From NCBI GenBank assembly GCA_023053545.1, contig JAKZAN010000004.1:10230001-10294000 (forward strand): 64,000 bases of DNA. Reading direction: 5' to 3'. Shown in pieces: positions 8,901 through 20,476 of this stretch. Both the position numbers and the translations under genes were made by a program. The notes beneath the pieces were generated by a model that was not told where the DNA came from, ran no database searches, and was given only the letters and a program-made list of their open reading frames with translations. This DNA is from Lepidurus packardi. Taxonomy: Eukaryota > Arthropoda > Branchiopoda > Notostraca > Triopsidae. The first letter of the stretch is position 1; each line of letters opens with the position of its first letter.

Positions 8901-11608
8901 CCTGGGTGCCTTGCCTCCCTACCTGTCCGTCTTTTAGCATACCTGTATACCAGGGAGGGGTTATCCTGCGTGAGTCTTTGTGTTTGCCTCCTCACTTCCT
9001 CCCTCCATACCTCCCCACCTTTTACTTAGCTAGCCTTCATAGTGTATTCCCTCACCTTGGCACTGTATCCACCGTAGTCAAAGGAATGGGGCCATAGGCA
9101 AAAAATACGGCACCATTTAAACCCAGCTATATAATACACTTTCGCTGGTAGCCAAAAACGTACACCAGACTGGGTAAATAATCTAGTAAATGAAGCCTTT
9201 GCCTCATTGGCGCGCAAACGCAGAAATGTCCCCAGAGTCTTGGCTTCCCACTTTAAATAAGACAGCAGGCAATGTTGATAAGACACAAAAGACGTGTGTA
9301 AAAGACAGCACACATCATGTTCAAATGGTGGAAAATTGTATGTTTTGAGTGCGTGTTTTTTACCTTCACCAACGAGCGCATAATGGGACTGTCCATGAGA
9401 CTCTTGAGGAACAACAAATCGGTATTTTCCGCTCCCACGCGTCCATCAAGTCCAGTCAAGTGCTCCCGGACATGTAATAGGGCTGCTGTAATGAAAACAA
9501 AGACACACATGCCATTAGTACCCATATTTCTCATTAGAATTGGCCTAGATTCCTCCAAAAATGTGTCTCGTGTTCTTTGTTTTTATAGCGTTGGACCCGT
9601 TTGCTTCTCAAGTCATATTTTATCATATAAGTTCCTCACACTTTGATTTGCGTAAAGAAGCTCTTTTCCAAATGCGATCAAAGGCGGTCTCTTGTTTCGC
9701 CTTGGGATTTGGAATGGCTGGTAGGGGTTTGCTAAAGTGTTCTAATAAAGCATCATCAGTCGCGAGTCTAGCTCCGATGGTTTTTAGATCAGTCGTTTCA
9801 TCCAATACTGGACTTTGCGGAGAATTCGTTTCGTTTGCATTCTCTGCTACAGCTTCTGTAGGCTCGATATTCGTTTCTGGCATGGAGGTCGTGCTTTTCG
9901 GCTCATTGGAAGAGTTGTCCTTAATGTCGGTGTTTGACGGCGACCTTGCAGTCTCCGTTTCGACTACGCCTACTGCTTCGGTCGCAAAGCTGAGTCGTTT
10001 TTTGTTATTATTCCGAGTCTTTGGAATCTCTTCTTGTTGCTCTTCTCGGCTGGTCGAGGCATTAAACGGAATTTCATTATTGTCAACGTCAACGCCGGAC
10101 TCGTTATAATCTGTAACTGCTTCCGCTCCGGGTACTTCCCCGCTTGCTGCTGGGTTGCTCTTTTTCCTTCCAGATGCCTTGAACTTTGATAAACGCGGTA
10201 AACTCGATGACCGGAAAAGACGGAGACTAGAACGTTTCTTTTCCCTGCTCAAATTTACGGCTTCTGAACTTTCTTGGTCGTTAACTACGCCTTCGCTCTG
10301 CTTTGCCTTGACACTTTCTTTTGAGCGAAACCAACTAGATCTTGCAGGGACAGAGACAGATGCTTTGATCACACCATCAGCTTGGCTTTCATTGTTCCCA
10401 CTGGCTTCAATGGGAGGGCCATCTTTAGCTGCCAATTCAGGCTGTTTAAGGTTTAAACGCTCTTTCGACTTGGATCGCATTAAAAGAGCCAAACGAGACT
10501 TTTTCTTTTCCTTTTCAAGCGGAAGGGGTTGTTCTTCGGCTACCGTTTCAACAGACTCGACTCTAGGCTCATTACTATTACTGCTGGTTTCAACTGCTGG
10601 GGAAATGGCAAGTATCGATTTTGCTGAGCCTGGTGCAGCAGTAACGACTGAATTGCTCAGGCTTTTAAAGGATCCAAAGCTGAATCTTCTCTTTTCAACC
10701 ACCGGTTGCTGTTCTAGCCCAACAATGCCGATTTCAGACTTATTGGCCAATTCCTCGGTTGTGGTTTCGGGAGAACTTGCCAAATGCGTGCTCGACTTGG
10801 CTTTCTTAGCCAACTTGGCCTCTTTTTTGTGGCTCACCTCACTAGGAGCCTTGGGGGCAAACAGAGCAAAGGTAGTGCGTTGATTAGTAGTCGGAGTTTC
10901 CGCCTCAATAACTGTTGGGGTACTAGGTTCACGTACGATGACGTCACTAAGCTCTTGGGACTCTTTCTCAGCGGGCGTTATTTTTTCAGTCTTCTTCTCT
11001 TTGCGGAGGGAGAGCTTCCTAAGGCTTCCGCGGCTCTTTGTACTTCGCTTGAATCCATCCAGTTCGCTTGTTTTTGCGGTTTGCGAATCGTTATTGGACC
11101 CGTCAGCTCTAGCAGTATTGCTGATGCTCAGCTCATGATTAGAGCGAAATAGTTCTTTCTCTTTTTTCAATCCGCGTTCGCCACTTTCCTTGGTATTTAG
11201 AGAATCCTTGGACTGGAACATGCGAAAACTGGAGCGAGAGCGGCTTTTCTTGTCCGGCTGGTGTTGACTTACTTGGACAGATCTTACGGACTTCTTTGGT
11301 TGTTCTTTCGCTTCTTCGGTGTAGGGAGGCAGTGTTTCAAGGATGTTAGGTTCTCGTACTCTCTTGGGAGCTTTCCGGAATAACCGACTCAAAAGGGACT
11401 CTTTGGAGTCAACTTGCGTTGGAATGGTCATGCTTTTCGAGCGAAACATATCGAGTTTCGGAAGGTCTGGTAGGGCGCTGTCCTGGAATTCAATCACTTG
11501 ATTACTGTCGTCAATCGGTGCCAGCTCGACACTGGTATCTTCGGTTGCAAGTTTTCTTGTCTCTAACGCTTCGGTGCCATCACCGTCGTCCTGCCCAACT
11601 GCAGCCAT
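5925..11608 (-). CDS. MPP2/MPP6-like MAGUK scaffold (varicose type) with 656-residue N-terminal extension
   Basis: Twelve exons: 9640-11608, 9364-9485, 8299-8454, 8029-8211, 7668-7937, 7330-7428, 7063-7221, 6759-6969, 6490-6692, 6305-6427, 6167-6241, 5925-6101; 3747 nt, 1248 residues, all phases fit. Order: a disordered Ser/Lys-rich extension (1-656), two L27 segments ([18 protein letters not shown] and the next exon), a PDZ domain (GLTVKVEDG...GLLHVGDII), an SH3 ([11 protein letters not shown]...DPNWWQAKK), a basic hook (RKKKKMLYQ) and a guanylate-kinase-like domain ([16 protein letters not shown]...). The C-terminus QWVPVSWVY is diagnostic of the MPP family. Such proteins organise junction and polarity complexes under the plasma membrane; their GK domain binds partners rather than making GDP. 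ATG 11608 has a strong context (GTCATGG). Intron 2 is about 900 bases, C/T-rich. Confidence 0.93.
8455..9363 (-). other. Large intron of the MAGUK gene, nothing else seen
   Basis: This is the longest intron of the gene (909 bases). It contains C/T-rich stretches (8880-9070) that leave open frames on both strands (8699-9097 + and 9026-9313 -), but these show no protein family. A cryptic promoter for a short MPP form without the extension could lie in this intron or in the preceding one; that is inference. Confidence 0.6.
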
Positions 11609-14600
11609 GACAACTCCACTAACACTTAATGAATGGCTAGCACGCTCTACACACAGCAACCACGCAGGTCTAGATCGTTGTTTTTAAAGCATGCAGAAGT
11701 ACTACGCAATACTAAAAAAGAGTCTCGGTTACAAATTTCCGTCTGCTATTTCCTTACGCCTCAACGCAACTGACAATGGGAGGAAAACAGAGTAACTTTG
11801 CCTTGTTATAGCGACTCGACACGACACGGGCACCCGAATTTCTCCAAGAACAACCCAAACTCCGTCCTACTCGTACAGTTTTAAGGGATAATGAAGTGAC
11901 TTGCGTGTCAAGTCACGTAAGTTTTAGAGTCTGTTCAAAATGCAAGGTATAAGACCTCGTGGTGAAGCATAATAATGTACCTGCGTCGACATTTTGATGA
12001 ATATTTGTCATGCAATTACAACTAAAGTTCCCTCTAAACACAACCAAGGAAAAAGCACATTGATATGCAGGAACTCGCCCACTCCAGAACTGTAAAAATG
12101 TACCCACCCAATCAATACCCCGTGTTGTGTGTGTTGTGTGTGCAATAAAGTACACAATACCGGCACTAAAACCCAAATCCTTCAGAAATTAGTTTCATAC
12201 TTACAATTTTGGGGGTTCTTCTTATGCTTCTGACCGTTCATTTGCTCCAGGCTTAAGAGTAAATGACGCCTATCAACTTCTTTGTGAAAAAACACCATGT
12301 TCTGCTTCGACAGTTCCAAGCTGACGTCCGACACGCGAGCACTACTTTGCTTTCGCTTCAATCCAATTTCCTTTTCTTAAGTACCTTACTAACACGCTCA
12401 AAAATACCCCACAATAGATTCTGGAATTCCAGAGCTCAGGATATCAGGGTCCTTGAAAACTATCCTTAATTAAGACAATCCTTGATTGAATCCAAAAAGA
12501 GCACAGATGATCTTTGGTAAGAGTTTCAACACCGGAATAAGATGACTGGCCAGGGAGGAGATGCTGTGTTCTAGTAGTGTTAAGGCAAAAGGAAACCCCC
12601 GAAACCTGTCGCAGCAGGATCGGTCGGTTTCTCCTTAAACGTTGCGCAAAAATACACATGCGCCAAGCAATACTGGCTACAAGAAGGAAGGTGGTCTTGA
12701 GAAGCTTTTCGCTTGCAATGACAAGTGACGAGGGTAGGACTGTTGCGATTCTCGGGAGAAAGTCTGTGAGGTAATCAAAGGACAGGCTCATTAGGACCTC
12801 TCTATCACATCTGCTCGACTAATGGAGGGATTCCCAGCTACAGCTCAAAACACATTTTCTTGCCGGCCGCTTTTGATGTATGAACGGACTTCGAAGATAT
12901 CGATCCACTATACCCGGGGTCCACTCGTGGGCAGATAGTACCAGCGAAATAACAGAACTGAAGGAGATACGCAGAAAGAAACTTTTTCCCGGATACCACT
13001 CTTTCCTTTTAAGATATTGCCCAATGCAGAACCATCCAAAGCGTCTTTGGTCGGCAGAAAAGTAATACTTTTTCAAGTTCGCTGAAGCGCAGCTTTGGCT
13101 TGAAGTGAAGCACTGAAAGAAACTAAACTAAACAGTACAACTCGAGAGCACTCTTTTAACTCTACTGCCAAACAATCTCCGCCAAGGAGCGCAAAAAGCA
13201 TACCCTCAAGAGTTGAAATGAAACTGTCCAGGTTTTCCCTGACACGGACCCAAAATATCATGCTTCCAAGTTGACCGGCAACCTGACGCTTGGAAGTTTC
13301 GTAAAGTAAACCACGAAGTAAAAAGACATAGCTTTATTCTGTACATAACCAAGCCATGCCCACTTCCTGAGCTAAATTACTTACTACGACACAAAAGCTT
13401 TACACTACGATACACGTAATGCTCCTTCATGCTGTATAGAGTTACAGTAAGGTAACTCGACCCTGGAACTTCGCTTCAAAACCCAGTCTGGAATGAGCAC
13501 GAACAAGCTTCGTTACAACTTCGAAAACCATTGAAAACACTGTAAAGTGTTCAAATATTATGCAAAGCCCCTGAAACTTTTAGACTAAATTAAGTTCACG
13601 TGGTTCTAAAATTACTCTGAAACACAATCCTTTATATACTATTTGTAAATCAGTTTCAAATTTCAATTTTGGGTTTATTAGCCAATATTCGGGAATTTTG
13701 TGAATAATAGTGTTTAATGTCTTAAGATTCCTTATGAGATTTGAATTGGGTCATATTGCATTAAATTTGACTGAGTCAGACTGAATTAAATTTGATTGAG
13801 TCAGATTGAATCAGATAGAGACAGATTGAATCAGACTTGAGTCTTAGATTTGAATTGATTAGGTAATCTCCAATGGGGTTTGGTGGATATTAGTGCATTT
13901 AATGCCAAGGTAAGTGAGAAGATCCTAAGATAAGTGTGACTTACCATGAGCACTATCCGAGCGCTTAATCAGCACGGTATGCAAAGGGTGAGTGTGTGGG
14001 TACTTCATGTTAACTCTTTCTCCTTAATTCACTTAGCTAGACAACACTTCGGCCGACAGTATTACACAGGCGACAGGTGAAAGGTCACTTCATCGCGTGG
14101 TCCTTTCGACCCGACACTTCCTCTATTCTTTGAGCACACACTCGCTTAATCTGATTAAGAAGGGTCCTTGTGGGTTTTCACACGGATTCCAAATTGCTCC
14201 CTACTTTTTTTAATAATTTCCCATGAGCAAAGGTCACACGCAATTTTCTTTCGTAGCGAATTCAATCGGATCCGGGTCTCTAGTCAATACCAGCGGGGAA
14301 CTTGATTTAGGAACAAAACAAGTGAACTTCCTGTTTATTACAGTCGTTCTCGAATCTCGGAATGCTCAACGAGCAATGCATGAAATTTGAATAATGAAAT
14401 ATTGCATTCAGCCTCCCTTAGCTCCTGCTTCCGCTCGCAGAAAAGTAAACAAAAAGCGGAGTTGTTCAATCAACGTCACTGAATCCCAATTTGCCACTAC
14501 TATTTTAAATTGATTTTTAGCTATTTTTGGTCGGAGTGCACCAAAGCGTACCGAAGTTTCAAGGGAAAATCTGTTTCTATAGCAACCCCTAACGATCCGC

Positions 14601-15634
14601 ACTCACTACGACTTTGATGGCCCGACAATTAAAAGCGTATATATAGATCACTAAAACTCAATGACGTCCACAGGGAACTGCAACATGGTGTTCTTGTCAG
14701 CTCTAAGGTTCTGAGCAGTTCCACTTATTACCGTAAAGCTTAAAACGCACTTGCATACCAGACGTTCTTAAAAAACCGTAGTCAATATTGAATTGTTGAA
14801 CCTTAACAATAGAAAACTGAAAGGGGGTAAGAAACCTTCTAGAAAACCAGTCAAAACTGGTTTGCGTCCCGGGCTTCTCTAAGGTCAAACATTCCGATGC
14901 AAAAACGAAGTTTGGTACAGAACAAGGGTCAACTCCAAGGGAACCAATCAGGCCCAAAAGGATACACACAGGTAAACCTGCGTACACCTGAGAATCTCGC
15001 ACCTGTGCATAGGTAACGCGCGACCATGATTGAGGTTCAATGAACGAGCTTTCTAACGTTTTTTATAGATGGCGTTACGCGTTTCAGAATCGGTAAAGGA
15101 AAATTCATTCACGTGACGGGGAACTATATGCCGTTCCATGACTATTTTATACAGGCGAGTTCGATAAACGAGTTCCGGGCAGTATTTGCTCACGATACCC
15201 TCGCGCTGCTCCATAAGAAAATTTCTCACATGCAGGTGTGTCTCGCGCAGTCAACACACAACTTATAGTTGAATTAGTATTAGCAGTGTACAGCGAATAC
15301 AATACATTACAGTACATATTCCATTCGCTTTCGATCTCAAGCTTACAGTGGAAAAAGGCTTTGCATAATAATGTGAACGAGCGGATTACGTTGGCGCCAT
15401 ATGTCTCTCAAGGTAATTCTAGTTTATTAAAAGCTTGGCCAGGGCTTCATTAATCTGTCGATGGACTTGCAAAGAAATTTAATTTTTCTTCGTTTTTCTT
15501 TAAGGAAGAAACAAGGAACCGTAATATTTTCGTAACTTGTTCGGTCAGGAATCTTTTTAATGCATCTGTTGCTCTTTGCGGTAACGTTTTTACGACCTTT
15601 CGGAAAATCTGTCAAGCGAGGCAAATTGTACGTG
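11609..15634. other. Intergenic between MAGUK and ANKRD29, no gene recognised
   Basis: Four kilobases without a recognisable gene. The longest frame (12444-12791, -) has no family signature and starts within many overlapping frames. The interval must hold the MAGUK promoter (just above 11608) and the ANKRD29 promoter (just below 15635). A GTGTTGTGTGTGTTGTGTGTG run is at about 12124-12144, and a degenerate GATTGAATCAGA repeat is at 13767-13845. Confidence 0.5.
13767..13845. repeat. Degenerate short repeats of (T)TGAGTCAGATTGAATCAGA
   Basis: The words TGAGTCAGA, TTGAATCAGA and GACAGATTGAATCAGA recur five or six times over 80 bases with irregular spacing of about 17-25 bases. The motif resembles an AP-1 site (TGAGTCA), but the low complexity makes a regulatory reading weak. 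Confidence 0.5.
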
Positions 15635-18362
15635 ATGTCCCGTTTCCGCTATGTTGGTTTTCCTAATAACCGCATATTTTTCTCTCTACCTCACTTTTGG
15701 ACTTAGAAAGAATCTCTGGCTGACGTTCATCTCCACCTCGCAGCTGCCAAAGGTGACTTGATTCGGCTAAGGAAAGTTCTAGACAGTGGTCGAGTTCATG
15801 TCGACTGTCGTGACAAGGTAGACTTCAACCCTTTACAACTTCAGTAATCTATTTCAACTTCTAACACCTAATTTGTGAACACACTCTCTATTATGAGGCA
15901 AGAATGAAGATAAAAAACGCAAGCGCAAAGTCATGGCAACATCAATCGATAAAGTCAAGAATGCCCAGGGGATAAACATAGAAAGATTTTAAAATCCATG
16001 AATTTTTTTCAGACATTCCTTCTTTATCTGTTTTGGCAAAAGCATGTTTTTCCATGAAAGCGGATTTCCGTTCACCCTACACTTTTGCTCAGCTTATCAC
16101 ACGCGAACGTTAGGGTAAAAGTAAAAGTTCGGGTAAAAGTTAAGAAAAATAAGAAAACAAAATTGGATAGGAACTGTTTTCCAGAGTAGTTTCTAGACCG
16201 AAAAACTTTGTACCGAAGCGACCTTCAGAGCTAAGAATGTGGACTTTTAAACTTTAGAAAACAAAACCGTCTTTATTAAAGCCGGCCTTGATTCGGCAGC
16301 AAACGAAATTATGTAGGCTAAAAACAACGTGAGTTATTTACGAGAAAAAGCACTTTTGGTAATCCGAAGCAGGCCTAAAAACCACTAGTACGAGCCTACT
16401 CGCTTCTAATTGCTGAAGCATGCGGCGGAAGATGAGTTTCCAGAACTCTTCGTTGCGTGTTGAGGTTATAAATACACACGAACTCGACTCTTAGTCAAAT
16501 GTAGACCCAAGAACAACGACAAGGAATCATTCTTGGCTCGTGGTATCCCAATCTAATTTTACCCTTATGAAAACGACTCTAGTCTATTCATTGTTTACTT
16601 AACGTTACAGTACAGTGTAGCCTTGAATGACAGACATCTCATGCAAAATGGATTCTTATGAATTTACAACCAAGCATTCGAAACGAAGACCCAACGATTC
16701 CCATAACTCTAAACAATGAGAAACATACAACAGTTATTAGATACGAACCCAGCCCCAGCATATCTGATTACCTAAAAGGCGAGCCTGGTTAAAAACAACA
16801 TAATACCATACAAGCGAATACAGTTTTCCTAACAATGAAAAAACAATCCAATCGGAATGAAGCATAACGCAGTCCAGTGCTACAACTTGGCAAACACCAT
16901 AGAATCTCTGACAACAAATTAGATATGAAATTGGACTCCACCCATACTATAGAGTCAGCACGAGCAGACATATCATTCCACTATAAAATCTCGATTAGAC
17001 AACCATTATTAACTGTGGACGACATTCCATGCTATATACTTCAATGTTAAGCTTAAGTAAACAATGATAGATTACAACGATTATTAACTGTGGAAATAAC
17101 TACTTTAACGTTAATGTTCTCATTACGGAAATGTATTTGTCTAAAATTAAACTTACATTTCCTATAGGATGGAACAACCCCTCTCATTTTGTCCGCAAGT
17201 ATTGGTTCATTTGATTGCTGTCAAGAGCTTCTTGTCCAAGAAGCAACTCCGTCCTTACCCAGAATTGTATGACTAGTCTAAATAGGAACACGAATAAGCC
17301 TATGACTATTAAATACTTATCCTTTTCGTCAGACGGGGACAACTGCCTTACATTTCGCTGCCCAAGGAGGCTATTTAGACGTCGTACGACTCCTGTTAAC
17401 ATACAAATCGCCCATAAACCCCCGCAGCAAGGTAACAAACCTTTTTTTCCCCATTACCTTACTCAAATCCTTAAACTTTTTTTCCTTTTTATCTCCAACT
17501 CCTTTTTCTTAACCAAGGATGGAGGCACACCTCTGTTTGTTGCGTGCCAAAACGGATACTGCGATGTGGTACGCGAGCTTCTCGTAAACGGTGCCAACGT
17601 CCATTTAGCCACGAAAGTAGGAGTTTTTACTATGACTTTCATGTTATACCTTACGCTCAAGTTTCTTTCTTTGGACTCTTTTTAAAGGACAAAGCCACTC
17701 CTCTGTTTGTGGCGGCACAAAACGGCTATGGAAAAATCGTCTTGAGTTTGCTGGAGGCTGGAGCTTCTCCCAACAGTTTACGCATCGACGGCGTGTCTCC
17801 CTTGTGGATGTCTTCACAAATGGGTTGGGATCACGTCGTCCGACTGCTGTTACGAGCAGGGGCTTTGGTCGATAGAGCTCAATACTCCGTAAATCTACCT
17901 AAACTCTCCCAACACCAGACTTTATTGTTTCAAAGCTAATATAATCTTCTAATGTCTTTATAGGATGGCAGCACACCACTATACAAAGCAGCTCAAAAAG
18001 GACATGTAGATGTGGTGCGCGAGCTTTTGCCATACAAACCAAGTCTGGGTTTGCTGAAAGTAATAACCCTTACGAGTAGAGAGAAAAGCTTTTCGTGTGC
18101 TGAAGGCGATTTTGGACAATTTTTCAATGTTTCTTTTTCTTTTTTTTAGAACGGGGATTCTGCTCTTCACGCTGCTGTTATGTACAAACGTACGTGCGTG
18201 GCCTCCCAATTGGTCAGTGCGGGGGCGAACATTCACCTGCGCAACCGAGCTAATGTGACTCCTGCTGAACTATCTCAGCAAAATGGGAACTTACTCGGGA
18301 GACTCAGCGAAAACCAGTATGCTTCTTTTACTGCATATCTGCCTGGGAACACTGCCAAATAG
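15635..18362 (+). CDS. ANKRD29: Ankyrin repeat domain-containing protein 29
   Basis: Eight exons: 15635-15652, 15707-15817, 17168-17266, 17333-17431, 17518-17616, 17688-17888, 17964-18059, 18150-18362; 936 nt, 311 residues (human 301). It is made almost wholly of ankyrin repeats: about eight units of 33 residues with DGTTPL, DGGTPLFVACQNG, DKATPLFVAAQNG, DGSTPLYKAAQKG and NGDSALHAAV starts. The order and the linker GRVHVDCRDK match ANKRD29, and the last repeat (GANIHLRNRANVTPAEL) also fits. Three internal exons are exactly 99 nt, one repeat each. The first exon is only 18 nt (MSRFRY); it is supported by phase and by its similarity to the short lead of ANKRD29, but it is the weakest part of the model. 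Intron 2 is 1350 bases and empty. An AATAAA is at 18705-18710. Molecular role unknown; ankyrin stacks bind proteins. Confidence 0.92.
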
Positions 18363-18866
18363 TTGCGAAGCTTGTGGACTTACTATTTTTTTCTTTTGGT
18401 TCTTGTTTAACATAACATTGCATAATTTGATACCGGTAAAATGCTGCGAGACTTGTAATACATGGTTGTATGCGTTTTTATTGGAAACGAGCAAGTGCAT
18501 TGATAAACTAGGATACACGCAGAGTTACGGCCCAAACTTTTGGGCTTTGGCATACATTAGCAACCACAGAATCAGACATGGCTTTGGATACGAGGTACCG
18601 AAACTCGCACATAATCAACGATACAAACATAGAAATCCATAATCTCGAAATTCGACTACGTTACCTGGCCTCTTAATACGCGGCCTTTGATTAAACAACC
18701 CTTGAATAAAAATTTTAATGACGATAGCAAATGATAGCAAAGGTGAGGATCAAATAAAAATTATTTTTGTCAAGCGTTTATAGTTTCTTTCTCTAAAAAA
18801 ATCTTCGAATTGGAGCTTCTGCGGAATATGGCAGCCAGCTGACCCCGCCTCATTGATTATTCCACG
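18363..18866. other. Convergent 3' interval of ANKRD29 and syntenin
   Basis: This interval holds the two 3' UTRs. An open frame at 18283-18642 (+) partly overlaps the end of ANKRD29 in another frame and shows no domain. The only clear poly(A) signal is AATAAA at 18705-18710 for ANKRD29; a second AATAAA on the plus strand is near 18754. No clear minus-strand signal is seen. Confidence 0.5.
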
Positions 18867-20044
18867 TTACAGGTCGGGCACGGAATGATCCATCAGCTTT
18901 TTGATTAAGTTGGTGGCAATGCTGAAGCAAAAACAAACGTTTAAAACTTAAAGTTAACCTACATTAGGGAGTGGAACTTACTGCTTCGTCATGTGATCGA
19001 ACAAGAAACTGGGCATGATCGTAATAGTGATCACTTGGCCATTTTCGTCAATAACCTTAGTAATCTCTTTATCTTTTAGGCCTACCACGTTCTGTCCGTT
19101 GACTTCCAGCAAGTTGTGGTCAATCAATAGTCCGTTACGTGCGGCCGACGAGTCCTTCACCAAATGGGTGATTTTCCCGTCTTTGAACATGAAACCAACA
19201 TGGCCGACGCTATCCTTGTGCAGCGTCAAAGTACGTTCAAACGGACGATCTCGGACTGCTAGCTGGATGTTGTTGCTCCCAGCCTTGCGAAACATCTCGT
19301 GTACTTTGTCCATGCTATAGCCAGCCACGTTTTGTCCGTTAATTTGCAAAATCTGGTCTCCGTAACGCAAACTTCCCAGTGCTGCCGGGCTTTTGGCTTG
19401 TACCAAGCTCACAAATATACCTTTGTTGATAGCTTGTACTCTCAGACCCACTTTACCTTCCGCGTCTTTGCACAACGTAATCTATAAGATTAAAAGAAAG
19501 AATCGATATAGCGATTTCGGCCAATTTTTAACAATTATTGAAGATACCTGACGAATCCCATGGGTTACTTGGGCGCGAGCTAATCCAGCGGAATCGCCTG
19601 ACAAAGGGGCAATTACTCCTGCTAATCTGGGGGCAGCAAGAGCTTCTGGAGCACCAGGGGCTACTTGCATCTAACCCGAATTTATTTTAACTTGAAATTG
19701 ATTAAAGTGAAACTCGTTCTACTTGTTGTTTGGTCGCCAAGGCATACTCGGGCATATTGACCGCCAGCAATTCTGGGGTAAGTTCCAATCCCATGTAGTC
19801 ATGCAAAGAAGGGTATACTTGAGCATTAATGGCACCAGGAGTATTACCAGGTTGAGCAGAAGTAGGAGGATAGATATTGTACGATGGAGGAGCAGTCAAT
19901 TCCTGGTAGGCTTGGACCTGAGCCTATTTGCATATTAAAAAGTTTTAAAATATTTTTTAGAACCTTTAAATGTAAATACAAATTGAAACAGACCTTGATA
20001 AGGTTGTGCGCCTCCATATCTTCCAAAGACGGATAGAGAGACAT
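18867..20044 (-). CDS. SDCBP: Syntenin, tandem-PDZ syndecan-binding scaffold
   Basis: Five exons: 19994-20044, 19723-19923, 19548-19670, 18982-19481, 18867-18921; 930 nt, 309 residues (human 298). The N-terminus [10 protein letters not shown] is nearly identical to vertebrate syntenin and carries the LYPSL motif that binds ALIX; a second VYPSL follows. The N-terminal region is Pro/Ala-rich. PDZ1 starts near residue 126 with binding loop KVGLRV and contains [14 protein letters not shown]2 follows [15 protein letters not shown] with loop HVGFMF and contains [17 protein letters not shown]. The C-terminus is LMDHSVPDL. Syntenin binds syndecan tails and phosphoinositides and acts in endosome and exosome traffic. 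The first donor is GTCTGT, a weak form. It is divergent from HADHB with 432 bases between starts. Confidence 0.96.
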
Positions 20045-20476
20045 TTTTGTGACTTTTTAGCGTAGAAAACTTCGACAAAAATGCACTACAAAGCACCAAC
20101 TTGAAGTAAAACAAACTGTGACAAAGGTCCGCCTATAAATGCCCACGGAAATCCGGGTCTACGTAATTTAACTTGGTTAATAAACCTTGAAAGACTGCTC
20201 TGAACTTCCAAGGACTCACTTTTACGCTGCAGGAGCCTACGAGTGATTCACAGACCAGATTACATTACTAAACTCCGAACCACGTGACTTATAATGACGC
20301 AAGTAGGCGTATTTTAGTATTACTATCGTAGCCCAATAGAAAGCAGCATTGCACTATCCCAAATGATGGTATGGATTGCTAGTAGATGGCGCTGAAAATC
20401 ACTTTCCTGTTGCAAAGCAAATTTGTTGGGAGCCGGACTTTGGGATCTTCCGAAAATATTCTTCTTAACGAAAAAC
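20045..20476. promoter_or_regulatory. Divergent promoter interval of syntenin and HADHB
   Basis: The interval lies between two divergent start codons and must contain both 5' UTRs and promoters. The minus frame at 20323-20586 runs into the HADHB first exon and is a shadow. No TATA box or known element is clear. Confidence 0.5.

Noticed and set aside
9561-11152. Long plus-strand frames (up to 242 codons) over the MAGUK extension
   Set aside because: They are antisense shadows of the 656-codon minus-strand exon. They are Leu/Ser-rich as expected from reading Lys/Glu/Ser codons backwards, and they have no start or splice support.
18660-18780. Pol III or snRNA gene between ANKRD29 and syntenin
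   Set aside because: No cloverleaf, A/B box or snRNA signature is present; it is ordinary 3' UTR sequence.
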